From positions 163,925,311 through 163,989,310 of the forward strand of contig OZ038378.1 in NCBI GenBank assembly GCA_964036045.1: a stretch of 64,000 nt of DNA, in the 5' to 3' direction. Each line of letters opens with the position of its first letter. Position 1 is the stretch's first letter. The stretch comes from Eutreptiella sp. 'Long Island Sound 2002'. Its lineage: Eukaryota > Euglenozoa > Euglenophyceae > Eutreptiales > Eutreptiaceae. The translations under genes were made by a program, and so were the position numbers. The notes below the pieces were generated by a model that ran no database searches, was not told where the DNA came from, and was given only the letters and a program-made list of their open reading frames with translations. Of the stretch, positions 42,055 through 54,651 are shown one piece after another.

Positions 42055-42061
42055 TATATAA
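42055..42061 (+). promoter_or_regulatory. Possible TATA box (V2 copy)
   Basis: TATATAA in the same context as 25,917-25,923. No independent evidence of promoter activity. Confidence 0.2.
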
Positions 42062-42238
42062 GTGTTACACTGCACAGACATACCTTACCCCCCCCCTTGT
42101 AATCTGTCCCCCAATGTCGTGACGGTTCCCCCCCTGGGGGGGGGGGGGGGGGCGAATTGCACCACCAAACCGTAACACTTCAAAACTGCAGCTGTGCATG
42201 CACAACACCGGTAGTGTGAATCACATTGAACCATGATG

Positions 42239-42436
42239 TTACTTCTGTGCGCGTGCCCCCTCCACAGGCACTGTGTGAAACTTCTTTTTCCGACTCCAAA
42301 CAACCTTGAACTCCTGGACATGCTCAGTGGGCAATTCAGGTTTAGGCTGAGGATTGGAAGACGAGGTAGGCTGTGCAGCTCGGTTTCCAGCTCTTTTGGC
42401 AGCTGGTTTGGCTGGCTGGGACTTGACAAAGAAATG
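42239..42436 (-). CDS. 3'-terminal coding segment, Pro/Ala/Lys-rich (V2)
   Basis: Counterpart of 26,099-26,296 with the same frame and the same TAA. Substitutions between the copies are few. Confidence 0.35.
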   Translation of the reverse strand, partial: HFFVKSQPAKPAAKRAGNRAAQPTSSSNPQPKPELPTEHVQEFKVVWSRKKKFHTVPVEGARAQK

Positions 42437-43664
42437 TCAAAGTGGCGTTCCCCCCCCGGGGGGAGGGATTTGCGTCTCCAACCTCCTCCCTGCAAAGCCA
42501 AAACTGCCAGCACTGCTGTCACTGATCTGTAATGTCTCCGGTCAGTCCATGTACAACTCTACCCATACCAAATAAATACAAACAGTCCTGAGCCGGAATG
42601 CAAAACAGATGTTTTTGGCAAAAAATTGGATTTCAATGGGGGGGTAAGGTAATAGGGGTGCGGACGGGAACGAGCCGTCCACCAGCTGCCTTCAGAAGCA
42701 GGGGTGACATACAATTGGTGTCTTTCCGCATATTAGCTCCATTTGAGCCATTCAGTCAGTCAGTCAGTCAGTCAGTCACTCATTCACTCACTCAGTCACT
42801 CATTCGCGGACCCACTCACTCTCCTTGCGGTCCTCCGTTGGGAACGGGGGGGGGGGGGGGGGCGGCATCCTGAAAAAGCGCCCCATCCCCCCAGCCCCCG
42901 CCCCCGCCCCTTTGGATGCACTTCATTACAGGTCTCTTTGGCGTGCAACGCATGTGGGGCGGACCGATTTCGTTACGTTCTTTGGTGCTTTGCGTTCCCA
43001 TTGCCAACAACTGCAGGTCAATTCCGGAGAGGCATCCAACAGCGGAACCAAAACCTACAAAACATGCCGGCGTGGGTGGCATGTCCACTGCGTCCATGTG
43101 GATTAGCCATGGGCGCCCACACCCGGAATGACAAGGGATTCAAAAGAGCAAAAGACATCCGGAACTGAAAACTTAAAGCTGTCCTCAGTAAAAGAAATCA
43201 CTGGCCAGACCATCGCATTGCCCAGAACCTCAGCTCACCAAAATCTGCAAAACAATCATTGAAGAACGTTCCTGCAACTTACTGAGCCCTTTATCCACGA
43301 CATGTGCAGTTGAACCCCTCCCCAAACCCAGTGGCCAACATTGGAACCAGGAAGATCGAAGTATTCAGCCTGCGCCCAGATTCAAGGATGGCATGCTCCG
43401 TCAGGTGGTCTCCCCTTCCCACAGCTGTCAGCCCAAAGCCTGACGTTTCATGGAGAACTCCGTTGTAAAGAATACCTCTGGCAGCGCAATGGACTTATGG
43501 AGCCAGTGGCGGTGTTGCCATTACCCCGGGATTGCGCGAGGCAATGCACACAGACACCAGCACAACGGTACAGAGGCACAGGCATATACAATGCCACCAG
43601 CAGTGGCCAAGACAGCAGCAGTGGTTGCAGGGGGGCTAGGCACAACTGTGTGTTTGGCCGTACT

Positions 43665-44006
43665 CTACCGGGCCTTCCGCGATGCCTCCAGCTCTTTCGC
43701 CAGTTGGTCAACAAATGCGTCGGCTTCACGCTGAAGCTGGCGTTGGTGCTGTCGCCTCATCGTCCTCATCTGCAGCCGCATCGTGGCGATGTCATGCTCA
43801 AGCTGCTGATTGGCCTCCTGGAGGCGCAGGGCTTCGAGCTCAAGATCGTTCACGGTGTTCTTCCGACGTCGCCGGCCCTTCTTCTTTGGGACCTGTTGCC
43901 CGGATGCTGCCACGCAGGTGTCTTCTTTCAATTGAACAGGACTGTCCTCGAAAGTCTTGGAAGACGACCGCAGAGGGAACTCGCTGGAGATATTCCTCAG
44001 CAACAT
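43665..44006 (-). CDS. bZIP-like basic/coiled-coil protein (V2)
   Basis: Second copy of the 113-residue frame at 27,521-27,862; I see no amino-acid difference from V1. ATG and TAG are conserved. Confidence 0.5.
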   Translation of the reverse strand: MLLRNISSEFPLRSSSKTFEDSPVQLKEDTCVAASGQQVPKKKGRRRRKNTVNDLELEALRLQEANQQLEHDIATMRLQMRTMRRQHQRQLQREADAFVDQLAKELEASRKAR

Positions 44007-44128
44007 GTCTGTTGTGCCGCGAGCAGAGGTTCGCACAGCATGCATCGGCTGAAGAACATGGGAGAACGGGATGAGGCCGTCATCGTGAGGGAAATCAGGC
44101 ACACAATGCAACACAGACAGCACCAAAC

Positions 44129-44340
44129 TGCAGCCGCCTGAAACTGAAAAAAACGGCCGAAAATAAGAAAAATGCAGCCACCCGAAACTGGCAAAAACGG
44201 CCGAAAATAATACAAATGCAGCCGCCCAAAAAATTGTCAGAACAGCCAAAAATGATAAAAATGCAGCCGCCTAAAAAATGGCCCAAACGGCCGAAAACAA
44301 TAAAGATGCAGCCACGCGAAAAAAAGCCAAAACGGCCCCC
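44129..44340. repeat. 38-39-bp minisatellite, about five copies (V2)
   Basis: Same array as 27,985-28,195, with one A run longer. Confidence 0.9.
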
Positions 44341-44967
44341 CATCAGCCCTACCAGAACCCCCCTCCCAAGCCCCCCCCCCCCCCCCCCCAAGGGGGCCTC
44401 CGGCCAATGGTTAGTGGGGGAGCAATGGTCGGTTCTGATAGACTGAATGTCCCCGCCATAGACACTTTCAGCCATTAGTCCAAAGGTTCACGTATTGATC
44501 ACAGCACACAATGTGTCCCCTTCTTGGTTGGGGTGCTCCACTATCTATGTACACCTTTCCGTATGAAGTACAGTGGGCAAATGTTGAACATCTACGTGTT
44601 TGGTACATTAGGGCGTCCGTTCATTAGTTAGCGTCACCCACCAACGGCAGGCTCTATGCTATTGCATGCTCTCCATTCTCGGGTGCAATGCATGGCACTC
44701 ATTCGGCCTTCCCGTGCATGGAGGCTATTCAGCTTCAAAGGGAAGGTATTACATACAACTGTCATCAGAGGAGCTCTACTCTGAAATTGGTGGCGACCAA
44801 TCGCCCTGCAAAACTTCTGGATCAAGCCGTAGGGGGAGATCCTCGAAAACGTGATCGGCTTTCTTCATTGGCGATGATTGTTCATGTGTAAAAAGCAGTG
44901 TTCGTGAAACTGAGCTCGTGTTTGCGTCGGGTGAACGCCTCCGCCTTTTGGGTGGTGGGGGGGGGGG

Positions 44968-46210
44968 TCACCTGTGATGTGGTATCGTGTGCTGGCGTCT
45001 GCAGAATTGGGCACAGTGGGTGGGAAACCTTCCATGATCCGCCATGCGTCCAGGTTCATTATTTCCAATGACTTTCACATGTGAGGGCACTTTGACAAAC
45101 TTGATCGACCGCAGGTGGATTCGGAGTGTTTCGAGGAGAATCTCCTAGAGAGGTGCATTTGACACGGGTCCTTTGCTCCCTACCCACATGTGTGCAGCTC
45201 CTGTTGCTCCCAGAATTATATACTCACTATCTGTGCCAAAAGCAATCTTCCCACAAGTAAAAATTTGCAGTGCACGGATGGTCACCAAAAGCTCAGTAGC
45301 ATTGTTCGTCCGTGGAAAATTTACAAGGACATAAGCCACAATGCTGATATCCGGGTGTGCATAGATGCCATAACCCGCCATCCTACCAACACCATCCATT
45401 TCTGTTGATGAACCATCTGGAAAGACCAGGGTATATCCGTCCAACCGCAGTGAATCAAAATTTCCCTCTAGCTCCACCGCCGCTGGTGTTTGCGCTATTG
45501 ACGCGTTGTTTCTTTAAGTTTTGCTTTGCTGGGTGGGAGGGGGGGTCATCTTGAGGTATGGGTGCTGCAAGACACCGTCTTGTAATGATGCTTGCAGTGC
45601 ATTGCTGAAAAGCTTTAATTCTTGCTTATAGATAGGGATGCGCTCAAGGGTAGTAGACCACAGTTGGAGCGTGTTAATCCACAAAGATACAAAATGGGAC
45701 CAATTGGCAGCATATTGGGGCTGATGATGTTTCTTCCGCCCGATGAGCCAGTTAGCGTACACTGCTGCGCACGTGAGAAAACTGCTGGGCTCGCAAAAGA
45801 TTCCGGTAACAATGCTGTGAGAAGAGTTGGTGGGAGCTCTGCTTCCGCTACTGCAGGCATACACTTTCAAATTGTGTCGAAGGCTACTCTAAGCAAAGAA
45901 CACTGCGTTGAAGCATGATCCATAGTCTCCAATTCCCAGTCTATGGGACACCAGACATCGTCTAGTTTCCATTTTTTTGGTGTTCCCTATCGAAAGGCGG
46001 CACCACACTACGTGTCTGATAAAATCAGCATGATAAGATGGCACACCGAAAAGGTTGAACCTTCCACACTTCTTGTGTCTGTCTCCGAGGCAGTGAATTG
46101 GGGGAGCAGCGGAAAAGTGCCATCTGTTTAACCGTCCAACGTGACCAAACATCTGCTGATGGGATGGGGGCCATGAGGCAACGGATATTGGGCTCGCATA
46201 CGCCCCCATG
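44968..46210 (-). pseudogene. Decayed LINE 3' region: zf-RVT and RNase H
   Basis: Minus strand. At about 45,903-45,956 one frame reads DDVWCPIDWELETMDHASTQC, matching the zinc-binding pattern after RT in plant-type LINEs (C-P..., ET-x-D-H-A, C); frameshifts, one at an A7 run (45,972-45,978), surround it. From 45,477 a frame carries RNase H motifs: LVFPDGSSTEMDG (Asp), NNATELLVTIRAL (Glu), FGTDSEYIILG (Asp). It then meets TAG (45,145-45,147) and continues in phase KFVKVPSHVKVIGNN and RMADHGR (His and last Asp) to TGA at 44,968. It is unrelated in sequence to the U5 LINE. V1 retains only ~70 bp of this stretch. Confidence 0.75.
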
Positions 46211-46621
46211 TCACAGGCGCATGGTCATCACCACTCAGTTCAATGTTTTGCCTTGCTACACTGCAGCGCCAACCAGTTCGGTGCCCCTCCGGGTGGCTTT
46301 TGAATGTGCTTTGCACCCACCACCCTCCCACAGTGCCGGTTAGTCTCTGTCCCTTCGCTCTGCGGGTCTCTCTCTCTCCGACCTTTCACTCTGCGGGCCT
46401 CTCTCTCTCTGTGTTTCGTTCTCTTCACCCTCCCAAGGGGGTTTGTCCTTCTCCTTACCCTCCCAAGGGGGTTTCTCTTCCTCTTCGCCCTCCCCACGGG
46501 TTTCTCTCTGTCCCTCTCTTCCCTGTGTCTCTACCTCGTCTTACCCCCCCCTCTGCTTGCCGGTTCAACTCAGGCATATCGCCGTTCGCATGGCGGCGTG
46601 CTCAGCAACGTGTAAAGGAAC

Positions 46622-47166
46622 CTCACAGTGTCCCCTGTGACCGGGTTTGCCTGCCTGAAGAGTGTTTTCTGAAACAGACTTATCAGATCAGCTCGGCCCG
46701 TCAACCACACGTGCGGGCAGTCTCCATTCCTACTCACTGAGGATGGCACCGCCCCGTGGCCCTCTGCCGTTGGGCAATGGATGATCGCCTCCCATTGGAA
46801 CAGGTGCCACTTGCCAGCACTCCTGGGCCGCCACTCAATCTGCATATTTGTCAGGGCCCGAGTCTTCAGAGTCCAGTTGATTTGGACCATCACCGAGTAG
46901 AGTTCCTGGTCGTTCATCGGCAATGGTACCCCGTGATTGTCCACAATTTCACAGTGCATCCTTGTGCTGTGAGGTTGATCCAGTCGAAGCCAAATTTGCT
47001 GGTCCTGTGCCCAGGCCATAGTGTCCAGCTCCGAGGTGATAATCCTCAACCCTTCCTCCGCTATGGCGTCTAGCTGGTTCAGTGCTTGTACTTTGAGATG
47101 CTGACGTGCTTGCTGGGGCTTGATTTTCTTGGAAGCCAGGTTGACTTGACACGAACCAACCGACAA
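46622..47166 (-). CDS. Conserved unidentified frame at the V/W junction (V2)
   Basis: Counterpart of 29,769-30,315. Shorter by two codons (TRMHCEIV instead of TRKLWNCEIV), otherwise nearly identical. No ATG at the 5' end. Function unknown. Confidence 0.4.
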
Positions 47167-48112
47167 ATCACACTTTTCAGAGCCGCGAGCGTCACTTGAA
47201 GAATGAAGTCAGTTTCATTAGCTTTTTTGTATTGGAAACACTAGCAGAGCATGGGCCACATCTGCAGAAGCATCTGCATTAGCTCCATCAGCCCCTGTTA
47301 CACGGGAAAATCACAGGTGGCATGAACCCGCCCAAAATGAGTAGCCCCTGCCCACCCCAAAATTAGCACCCCCCCGAAATTAGTACCCCCCCAGCCTTAT
47401 TGAGCATTCTGCCGAAGTTAGTACCCTAGGGTGCTAAATTTTTTTTGGCGGGGGCTTAATTCACAAGAGTGGGCCACGACAGCACACTAGGAGCTACCCC
47501 CCCATTCAGTGTCCACTAGCAAGTATGAGGTAATACCATGGCTCATCCTCAACACCTTGCATGACCCTATGGATGCAACGCTTTGCAAAAACAGGGGGAG
47601 GGGGGGCGGTTGCCTGGGCATATGAGGGCAAAGCAAGCCCTGTGCCTAGCCTTGCTAGTGCACCAACATACGGATGGCGCCATGCTGCGTCGATTGGACA
47701 TTGTAAAGAATACCCTAGTATGCTACACCCTTGCTTCCTCAGGGCTCTGCGTCTTTTGGGTGCCCACCACCACATCCACTCCCTGGTGCCCGCCACCTAC
47801 CAAGGTGGCATTGGGGCCCAAGGCGATGTCAGATTTCCCTTACAGCAAGGCATCAAAGAGGGATGCCTGCGGTCGCCACCAATGTTCGTACTTGTGCACC
47901 AGGCGTTTCACGCCACTCTGGCACACCAATTCGCTAACAATACCACCTTGGTGGATGTCGATGACGCTGCCATCATAACGTCCAAGTAGTGGGTCTGGAA
48001 ACATGTCCAACAGTTATTGGTGGTGTCAGGCCTTCACACCAACTGCTCCAAGAGGCAAATCTGTCGCTGGGCCCCCGCTACCTCAACGTCTTGGCCCGGC
48101 CCGGTGTGCAGA
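47149..48112 (+). repeat. W3 leader block
   Basis: Closest to W2 and shares its GGTAATACCATGGCTC segment. Confidence 0.9.
47561..48112 (+). pseudogene. Decayed non-LTR reverse transcriptase fragment (W3)
   Basis: Same frame and motifs as W2 (GIKEGCLRSPP, LVDVDDAAII, then TAG and VVSGLHTNCSK), with a few substitutions. Confidence 0.65.
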
Positions 48113-50899
48113 GCCACACTTTGACACCCTACATTGGCCTACCCCCATCTGCAAGGAAACCCGTGGCAAAAGATACAAGCCAGAGCCATGCAGCAGCACG
48201 CAGTGCACAGGCAGTGCAAACATATTTGCATCTGTCATCACTAGTGGCTTTCATAGCCACAATATGACAATGATATGGAGGGGACCTTGAGGGGGACCTT
48301 CCCGGTTCTTGTGGCAGTGGTGAAGGACCAGGGGCCTTTGGGGGGGGACTTGACTGTGTATTGGGCGGCGGAGATGGAGGGCAGTCAGGTGGCGAGTCTG
48401 AACTTGGGATGGCAAAGGAGATGGACTCCATCTTGCATCGCCAATTCACCACTCTCAACCCATCTTGGTAGTATTCCAAGTGGAGGAGTCCATCTTCAGC
48501 CGTCCCAACCACCGTGGCAGGAGGTCGCAGGCCATTGGAGCGGGTGTAGAGCACCCTATCCCCAATACTGAGTGGGCCTGAGAAATGAGGAGGGAAGTAT
48601 GATATCCTGTAGCAGGCACCCTCAAAGTGTATCACCATATCAATCAACCGAGAAAAAGAGTAGATGTGGTGGAAATGGGAAAAAGGTGTGTGCAAAAAAG
48701 TAGAAATGGGTGAAACAGGGTGAACATCCAAAAATGCCAGATCCCCAATGCAACAATGATGCCCAAAGTACCACAAAGTATGGGTTTCTACTACGGCCAA
48801 ACGCTCAAATAGTTGCACTGCGCGCGCACTGCACGCGCACTGCGCTTAAGGCGCCCCCTTAGCTGGCTTGTTGCCCACTGATCTCCTGCAGTCCATTGGG
48901 CAGGGGTACGATGCGCTGGGAAATTCTGCAGCTGACTTCTGGTGACAAATTCTGGACCAATTAGACAAAAACGTTGCGCGCTGGTGTGCTCCGTGCCAGA
49001 ACGTGCTCACAAGTCACCACAAAGTGTTTGCATGGCACATGTTAGCACAGTGGGAATGCAAAGCGTGGTTCCTTTGGTTCTGATACTGCATGGTACCCTC
49101 ATCCCATGCGACTGGCCCAGGCATAAGAGGCCTTGGGCTTGATCTTGTTTGGAAAAAAAATGGCCGGAGCGGTGCTGTTGCGTACATTGTGATTTGCCAA
49201 GCAGGCATTCAGGAGAAAATGAAATTCTTGCAGCAATGTCCACTTAGAATAGAGCTGGCTGCCATCTTTGGAGAAAAAGGTTCTCTGGGGCCAGCTATGC
49301 GCTAAATGAAATCAGCCGCCAAACTGATACGGTGTCAAAGATCTAGCCAGCTAACCGCATCCTGGTGATACCATACAATATTTGATGCTAAATACTACTC
49401 TATCAAACGGAGGTGCACGTGCCAACACAGGCAGGTGCGGTGCTAATTCTGCTCACAAAAACTGTGGCTATCAACGTCGTTACGCTCGCGTACTTTCGGT
49501 GGTTGTGCATGCTTGTGCACGCCCTAACCCTGGAAGCTACGCACCCTTGTGCACACTTGGGACTGACAACGCAGCAGCAGGGGCAGCAGTGACTGCAGTG
49601 AAAGCCAATCACCTTCTCAAGGGGCTGTCCTTATATGATAGTTGGCGCTGGTGCGAGTATAACCAGTGGCCCAAATGGCCAAAAGGCCCAACCCCCAAAA
49701 CCAAAACCGGGTGCTGACAGAAGTAGCTATTGCTATTGCTGCCGCAACCACTCCACCCTGACAACGCTACTCTACGCAAAGGAGGTGCATCTGCCCACTA
49801 TGCAGGCATGCAGGCAGGTGCAAATTCTGGTTATAAGAACTGTGGCTCGAAACGTCGTTGGGCACGCGTACTTTCTGTGGTTGTGCATGCTTGTGCACGC
49901 CTAACCCTGGAAGCTACGTGCACACTTGGGACTGACAACACGGCAGCAGGGGCAGGAGGTCACTGTGGTGAAAGCCACACACTTTCTCCAGGGGTTCTTC
50001 TCATACAATCGCAGGTGCGGGTGGAATTTTTGTTGAAGCGCAACGTGTGCTTCAGCCCCCCTGCCATCCTGCATTGGGTAAATTCATTTGCTGACCAACG
50101 TGTGGACATGCCTCAGATAAGGGCCCAAGTCTCTACTCCTGGATGACAGGGCTACCACAGTGCCCTGTGGTCCAGGCAACTTCTTCGTACTATGCTTGCT
50201 GCCAGAATATGTCAAGCTGCCACTGCACGCTCGCCTCGAAATTAAAATCAATCGTATACCACATTGATATGGCGCGAACATATGATGTTCGTTGGACAAA
50301 GGCGTGCATTGGACTTCAGAAACTGTGCCACATATGACCTCCTTTCCATAAAATCATGGCTATCCACAGAAGCCACCCAAAACTTAGGGTCTTAGACTCA
50401 TACTCGGAGTATTCCTGAGATGAGCCAAAGCTCATCACCGGTGGCCTTGGCCACTGGTCGCTCACGTAACATGGATTGTTCTGAATATTGTTTGCTGTTG
50501 TAGGCAACACCTCAGTGCCAAAAAAAGGCTGCGCGCGACGCAGCCTGTGACTCGTGTGCATGCATGCATTAGTATGTCGACAGACTTCGATGTATAGAGC
50601 AGGTACAAGCAGTTAGGCGTACTGTCAATTTGTCAATCAAACAGCGAGACATTGCGCTGTGACCTACAGGTGTGCATGGATGCATTCAACGCGCATGCAT
50701 GGACAGCAGACACATTGACCCGATACGCCCCTGGTCACGCCACAGACGGCCATGTGGCACACGATATGCTTCGGTCTGTACACGCATCTACTTTGTGTTT
50801 GCAAATGCTACCGAAAAAATCGGGGAAAGCAGGATGAAACTGCGGAGCAAGGCTCCCATGCTCCAATCAAATCAACCACGGAAGCGCAGATTCGCGTAT
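48113..50899 (+). repeat. Unit U6 (short form, 5' part deleted)
   Basis: 2787 bp. After AATATGAC (about 48,268) the sequence jumps to AATGATATGGAGGGGACC, removing roughly 640 bp that in other units contain the GKVGFSGYD region and the left end of E. Confidence 0.95.
48276..48858 (-). mobile_element. Element E in U6, left end deleted
   Basis: Only the right end and its TTA (48,859-48,861) remain; the deletion removed the left terminus. The SH3-like codons are intact (CGA state), and the frame runs by chance into the neighbouring unit sequence, making a 229-codon chimaera (48,129-48,818). Confidence 0.65.
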
Positions 50900-51571
50900 G
50901 CCACACTTTGACACCCTACATTGGCCTACCCCCAGCTGTAAGGAAGCCCGTGGCAAAAGATACAAGCCAGAGCCATGCAGCAGCACGCAGTGCACAGGCA
51001 GTGCAAACATATTTGCATCTGTCATCACTAGTCGCTTTCATAGTTACAATATGACACATGATTTGAAAACGATATCTTAATTCGGCAGCGTGGTACTGCC
51101 TACATGCGACTTGACTGTCTGTCCTATTTCCCAGTGCAACTGTGATCAAGCACTCCTTTGGCTCTCAGTATCGTGGGCGTAAAGGAGCCATGTGACACGT
51201 GGGCAGCAGTCTGATACCAGGTTCCAATGTCATCAACGATAAAAAATCTTGTGGGGGCAAAAAGAGTGGCAGCAGGAAGGTCGGGTTCTCAGGGTATGAC
51301 CTGGCGAGCTGGGCTTGCTCAGAATAACCCGGCCAGCATGTGTCCCTAGTCATTGATCTGCAGCAAAAATGATATTGGGCGCCGGCGCTCAACTGGTGGA
51401 CAAGATGACTTATTGCACTTTGGCATGAGACGCCTTGATATGCACATGGCATGAAACCTGTCACCACCCTCTTCACACCAATGAGGTATGCAACACATCC
51501 TGACCACAGGTGAGGGTCACCTGCTGACAGTGGAAATCAGAGAGACTGTGTGTGATATCACTTGCATCTTA

Positions 51572-52259
51572 GAGGGAATCCTTGCACTGCGCGCTACTTT
51601 AGACTATGTTCCCCCCGAAGAGCCCCTAGGCACGCCCCTTGGAAACACCGTTAGAATTAGGCAACCCAAACTGGACTGGAGGGGACCTTGAGGGGGACCT
51701 TCCCGGTTCTTGTGGCAGTGGTGAAGGACCAGGGGCCTTTGGGGGGGGACTTGACTGTGTATTGGGCGGCGGAGATGGAGGGCAGTCAGGTGGCGAGTCT
51801 GAACTTGGGATGGCAAAGGAGATGGACTCCATCTTGCATCGCCAATTCACCACTCTCAACCCATCTTGGTAGTATTCCAAGTGGAGGAGTCCATCTTCAG
51901 CCGTCCCAACCACCGTGGCAGGAGGTCGCAGGCCATTGGAGCGGGTGTAGAGCACCCTATCCCCAATACTGAGTGGGCCTGAGAAATGAGGAGGGAAGTA
52001 TGATATCCTGTAGCAGGCACCCTCAAAGTGTATCACCATATCAATCAACCGAGAAAAAGAGTAGATGTGGTGGAAATGGGAAAAAGGTGTGTGCAAAAAA
52101 GTAGAAATGGGTGAAACAGGGTGAACATCCAAAAATGCCAGATCCCCAATGCAACAATGATGCCCAAAGTACCACAAAGTATGGGTTTCTACTACGGCCA
52201 AACGCTCAAATAGTTGCACTGCGCGCGCACTGCACGCGCACTGCGCTTAAGGCGCCCCC
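51572..52259 (-). mobile_element. Element E in U7
   Basis: TTA at 51,569-51,571 and 52,260-52,262. Same state as U5: 14-bp deletion and CGA codon. Confidence 0.7.
51626..52219 (-). CDS. E-encoded SH3-like/Pro-rich frame, 197 codons (U7)
   Basis: Same as the U5 frame (38,742-39,335) with one visible substitution in the Pro/Ser tail (PSRSPP for PSRFPP). It is open throughout. Whether it is expressed is unknown. Confidence 0.4.
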   Translation of the reverse strand: MQLFERLAVVETHTLWYFGHHCCIGDLAFLDVHPVSPISTFLHTPFSHFHHIYSFSRLIDMVIHFEGACYRISYFPPHFSGPLSIGDRVLYTRSNGLRPPATVVGTAEDGLLHLEYYQDGLRVVNWRCKMESISFAIPSSDSPPDCPPSPPPNTQSSPPPKAPGPSPLPQEPGRSPSRSPPVQFGLPNSNGVSKGRA

Positions 52260-54267
52260 TTAGCTGGCTTGTTGCCCACTGATCTCCTGCAGTCCATTGG
52301 GCAGGGGTACGATGCGCTGGGAAATTCTGCAGCTGACTTCTAGTGACAAATTCTGGACCAATTAGACAAAAACATTGCGCGCTGGTGTGCTCCGTGCCAG
52401 AACGTGCTCACAAGTCACCACAAAGTGTTTGCATGGCACATGTTAGCACAGTGGGAATGCAAAGCGTGGTTCCTTTGGTTCTGATACTGCATGGTACCCT
52501 CATCCCATGCGACTGGCCCAGGCATAAGAGGCCTTGGGCTTGATCTTGTTTGGAAAAAAAATGGCCGGAGCGGTGCTGTTGCGTACATTGTGATTTGCCA
52601 TGCAGGCATTCAGGAGAAAATGAAATTCTTGCAGCAATGTCCACTTAGATGAGTACTGGCTGCCATCTTTGGAGAAAAAGGTTCTCTGGGGCCAGCTATG
52701 CGCTAAATGAAATCAGCCGCCAAACTGATACGGTGTCAAAGATCTAGCCAGCTAACCGCATCCTGGTGATACCATACAATATTTGATGCTAAATACTACT
52801 CTATCAAACGGAGGTGCACGTGCCAACACAGGCAGGTGCGGTGCTAATTCTGCTCACAAAAACTGTGGCTATCAACGTCGTTACGCTCGCGTACTTTCGG
52901 TGGTTGTGCATGCTTGTGCACGCCCTAACCCTGGAAGCTACGCACCCTTGTGCACACTTGGGACTGACAACGCAGCAGCAGAGGCAGCAGTGACTGCAGT
53001 GAAAGCCAATCACCTTCTCAAGGGGCTGTCCTTATATGATAGTTGGCGCTGGTGCGAGTATAACCAGTGGCCCAAATGGCCAAAAGGCCCAACCCCCAAA
53101 ACCAAAACCGGGTGCTGACAGAAGTAGCTATTGCTATTGCTGCCGCAACCACTCCACCCTGACAACGCTACTCTACGCAAAGGAGGTGCATCTGCCCACT
53201 ATGCAGGCATGCAGGCAGGTGCAAATTCTGGTTATAAGAACTGTGGCTCGAAACGTCGTTGGGCACGCGTACTTTCTGTGGTTGTGCATGCTTGTGCACG
53301 CCTAACCCTGGAAGCTACGTGCACACTTGGGACTGACAACACGGCAGCAGGGGCAGGAGGTCACTGTGGTGAAAGCCACACACTTTCTCCAGGGGTTCTT
53401 CTCATACAATCGCAGGTGCGGGTGGAATTTTTGTTGAAGCGCAACGTGTGCTTCAGCCCCCCTGCCATCCTGCATTGGGTAAATTCATTTGCTGACCAAC
53501 GTGTGGACATGCCTCAGATAAGGGCCCAAGTCTCTACTCCTGGATGACAGGGCTACCACAGTGCCCTGTGGTCCAGGCAACTACTTCGTACTATGCTTGC
53601 TTCCAGAATATGTCAAGCTGCCACTGCACGCTCGCCTCGAAATTAAAATCAATCGTATACCACATTGATATGGCGCGAACATATGATGTTCGTTGGACAA
53701 AGGCGTGCATTGGACTTCAGAAACTGTGCCGCATATGACCTCCTTTCCATAAAATCATGGTTATCCACAGAAGCCACCCAAAACTTAGGGTCTTAGACTC
53801 ATACTCGGAGTATTCCTGAGATGAGCCAAAGCTCATCACCGGTGGCCTTGGCCACTGGTCGCTCACGTAACATGGATTGTTCTGAATATTGTTTGCTGTT
53901 GTAGGCAACATCTCAGTGCCAAAAAAAGGCTGCGCGCGACGCAGCCTGTGACTCGTGTGCATGCATGCATTAGTATGTCGACAGAATTCGATGTATAGAG
54001 CAGGTACAAGCAGTTAGGCGTACTGTCAATTTGTCAATCAAACAGCGAGACATTGCGCTGTGACCTACAGTTGTGCATGGATGCATTCAACGCGCATGCA
54101 TGGACAGCAGACACATTGACCCGATACGCCCCTGGTCACGCTACAGACGGCCATGTGGCACACGATATGCTTCGGTCTGTACACCTATCTACTTTGTGTT
54201 TGCAAATGCTACCGAAAAAATCGGGGAAAGCAGAATGAAACTGCGAAGCAAGCCTCCCACGCTCCCA

Positions 54268-54650
54268 TCAGATCAACCACGGAAGCGCACATTCGCGTAC
54301 GTCGGCTCCAATCGACGTGGCTGGTCTGAGAAGGGCTGACAGCATTGGGCAGCCCAGGCGCCTCCCGAATTCATTCCTTAGGGCAAACCACTCAGAGGCG
54401 GGGACCTGGGTGTGCCGCAGTTCTGCAAGTGTCAGCAAAATATTATCTACATGATCAGATTTCAACAACTGTGCGGGCGGCAAACAACGAGCAGACGTAT
54501 CGATACACTTGCTCTTGAGGCATATACCATTGCACCCCTTGGGGCTTGGGGTGGTGATGGACATCGATTCCAGGACTACAGAAAGCCAGCCAAACAGTTT
54601 AGTGTGTGGAGTGTGCGGTGCCGTGTCGTTTGGAGCCGAAAATAGGTCGT
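54268..54650 (-). CDS. Conserved unidentified frame at the start of V3 (unbroken copy)
   Basis: Minus-strand frame continuous over about 125 codons: LNDLFSAPNDTAPHTPHTK at the retrotransposon edge, KLFGWLSVVLESMSITTPSP, then CLPPAQLLKSDHVDNILLTL and EWFALRNEFGRRLGCPML, ending CALPWLI. V1 and V2 lack 7 bp and are frameshifted. The YR element inserted just upstream of NDLFS, cutting it off from anything 5'. No family is recognised; a host gene exon or an old transposon protein are both possible. Confidence 0.4.
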
Positions 54651-54651
54651 T

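Larger units (their letters stand above)
30298..47148. repeat. Super-repeat SR2 (W2-U4-U5-V2)
   Basis: 16.85 kb with two U units. U5 carries the LINE insertion (35,950-38,168). V2 is the fullest tail for the RNase H relic and lacks E'. Confidence 0.95.
41425..47148. repeat. V2 tail block
   Basis: 5.7 kb. Same order as V1, but with the two blocks deleted from V1 present (44,761-45,086 and 45,155-46,310) and without E'. Includes the (GAG)n(CAG)n tract (about 41,796-41,838), a G run (42,136-42,152), the (CAGT)n tract (42,752-42,800) and the pyrimidine-rich minisatellite (46,370-46,555). Confidence 0.9.
50900..54299 (+). repeat. Unit U7 (short form)
   Basis: 3400 bp. Last unit before V3, with the terminal variant. 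Complete E present. Confidence 0.95.
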
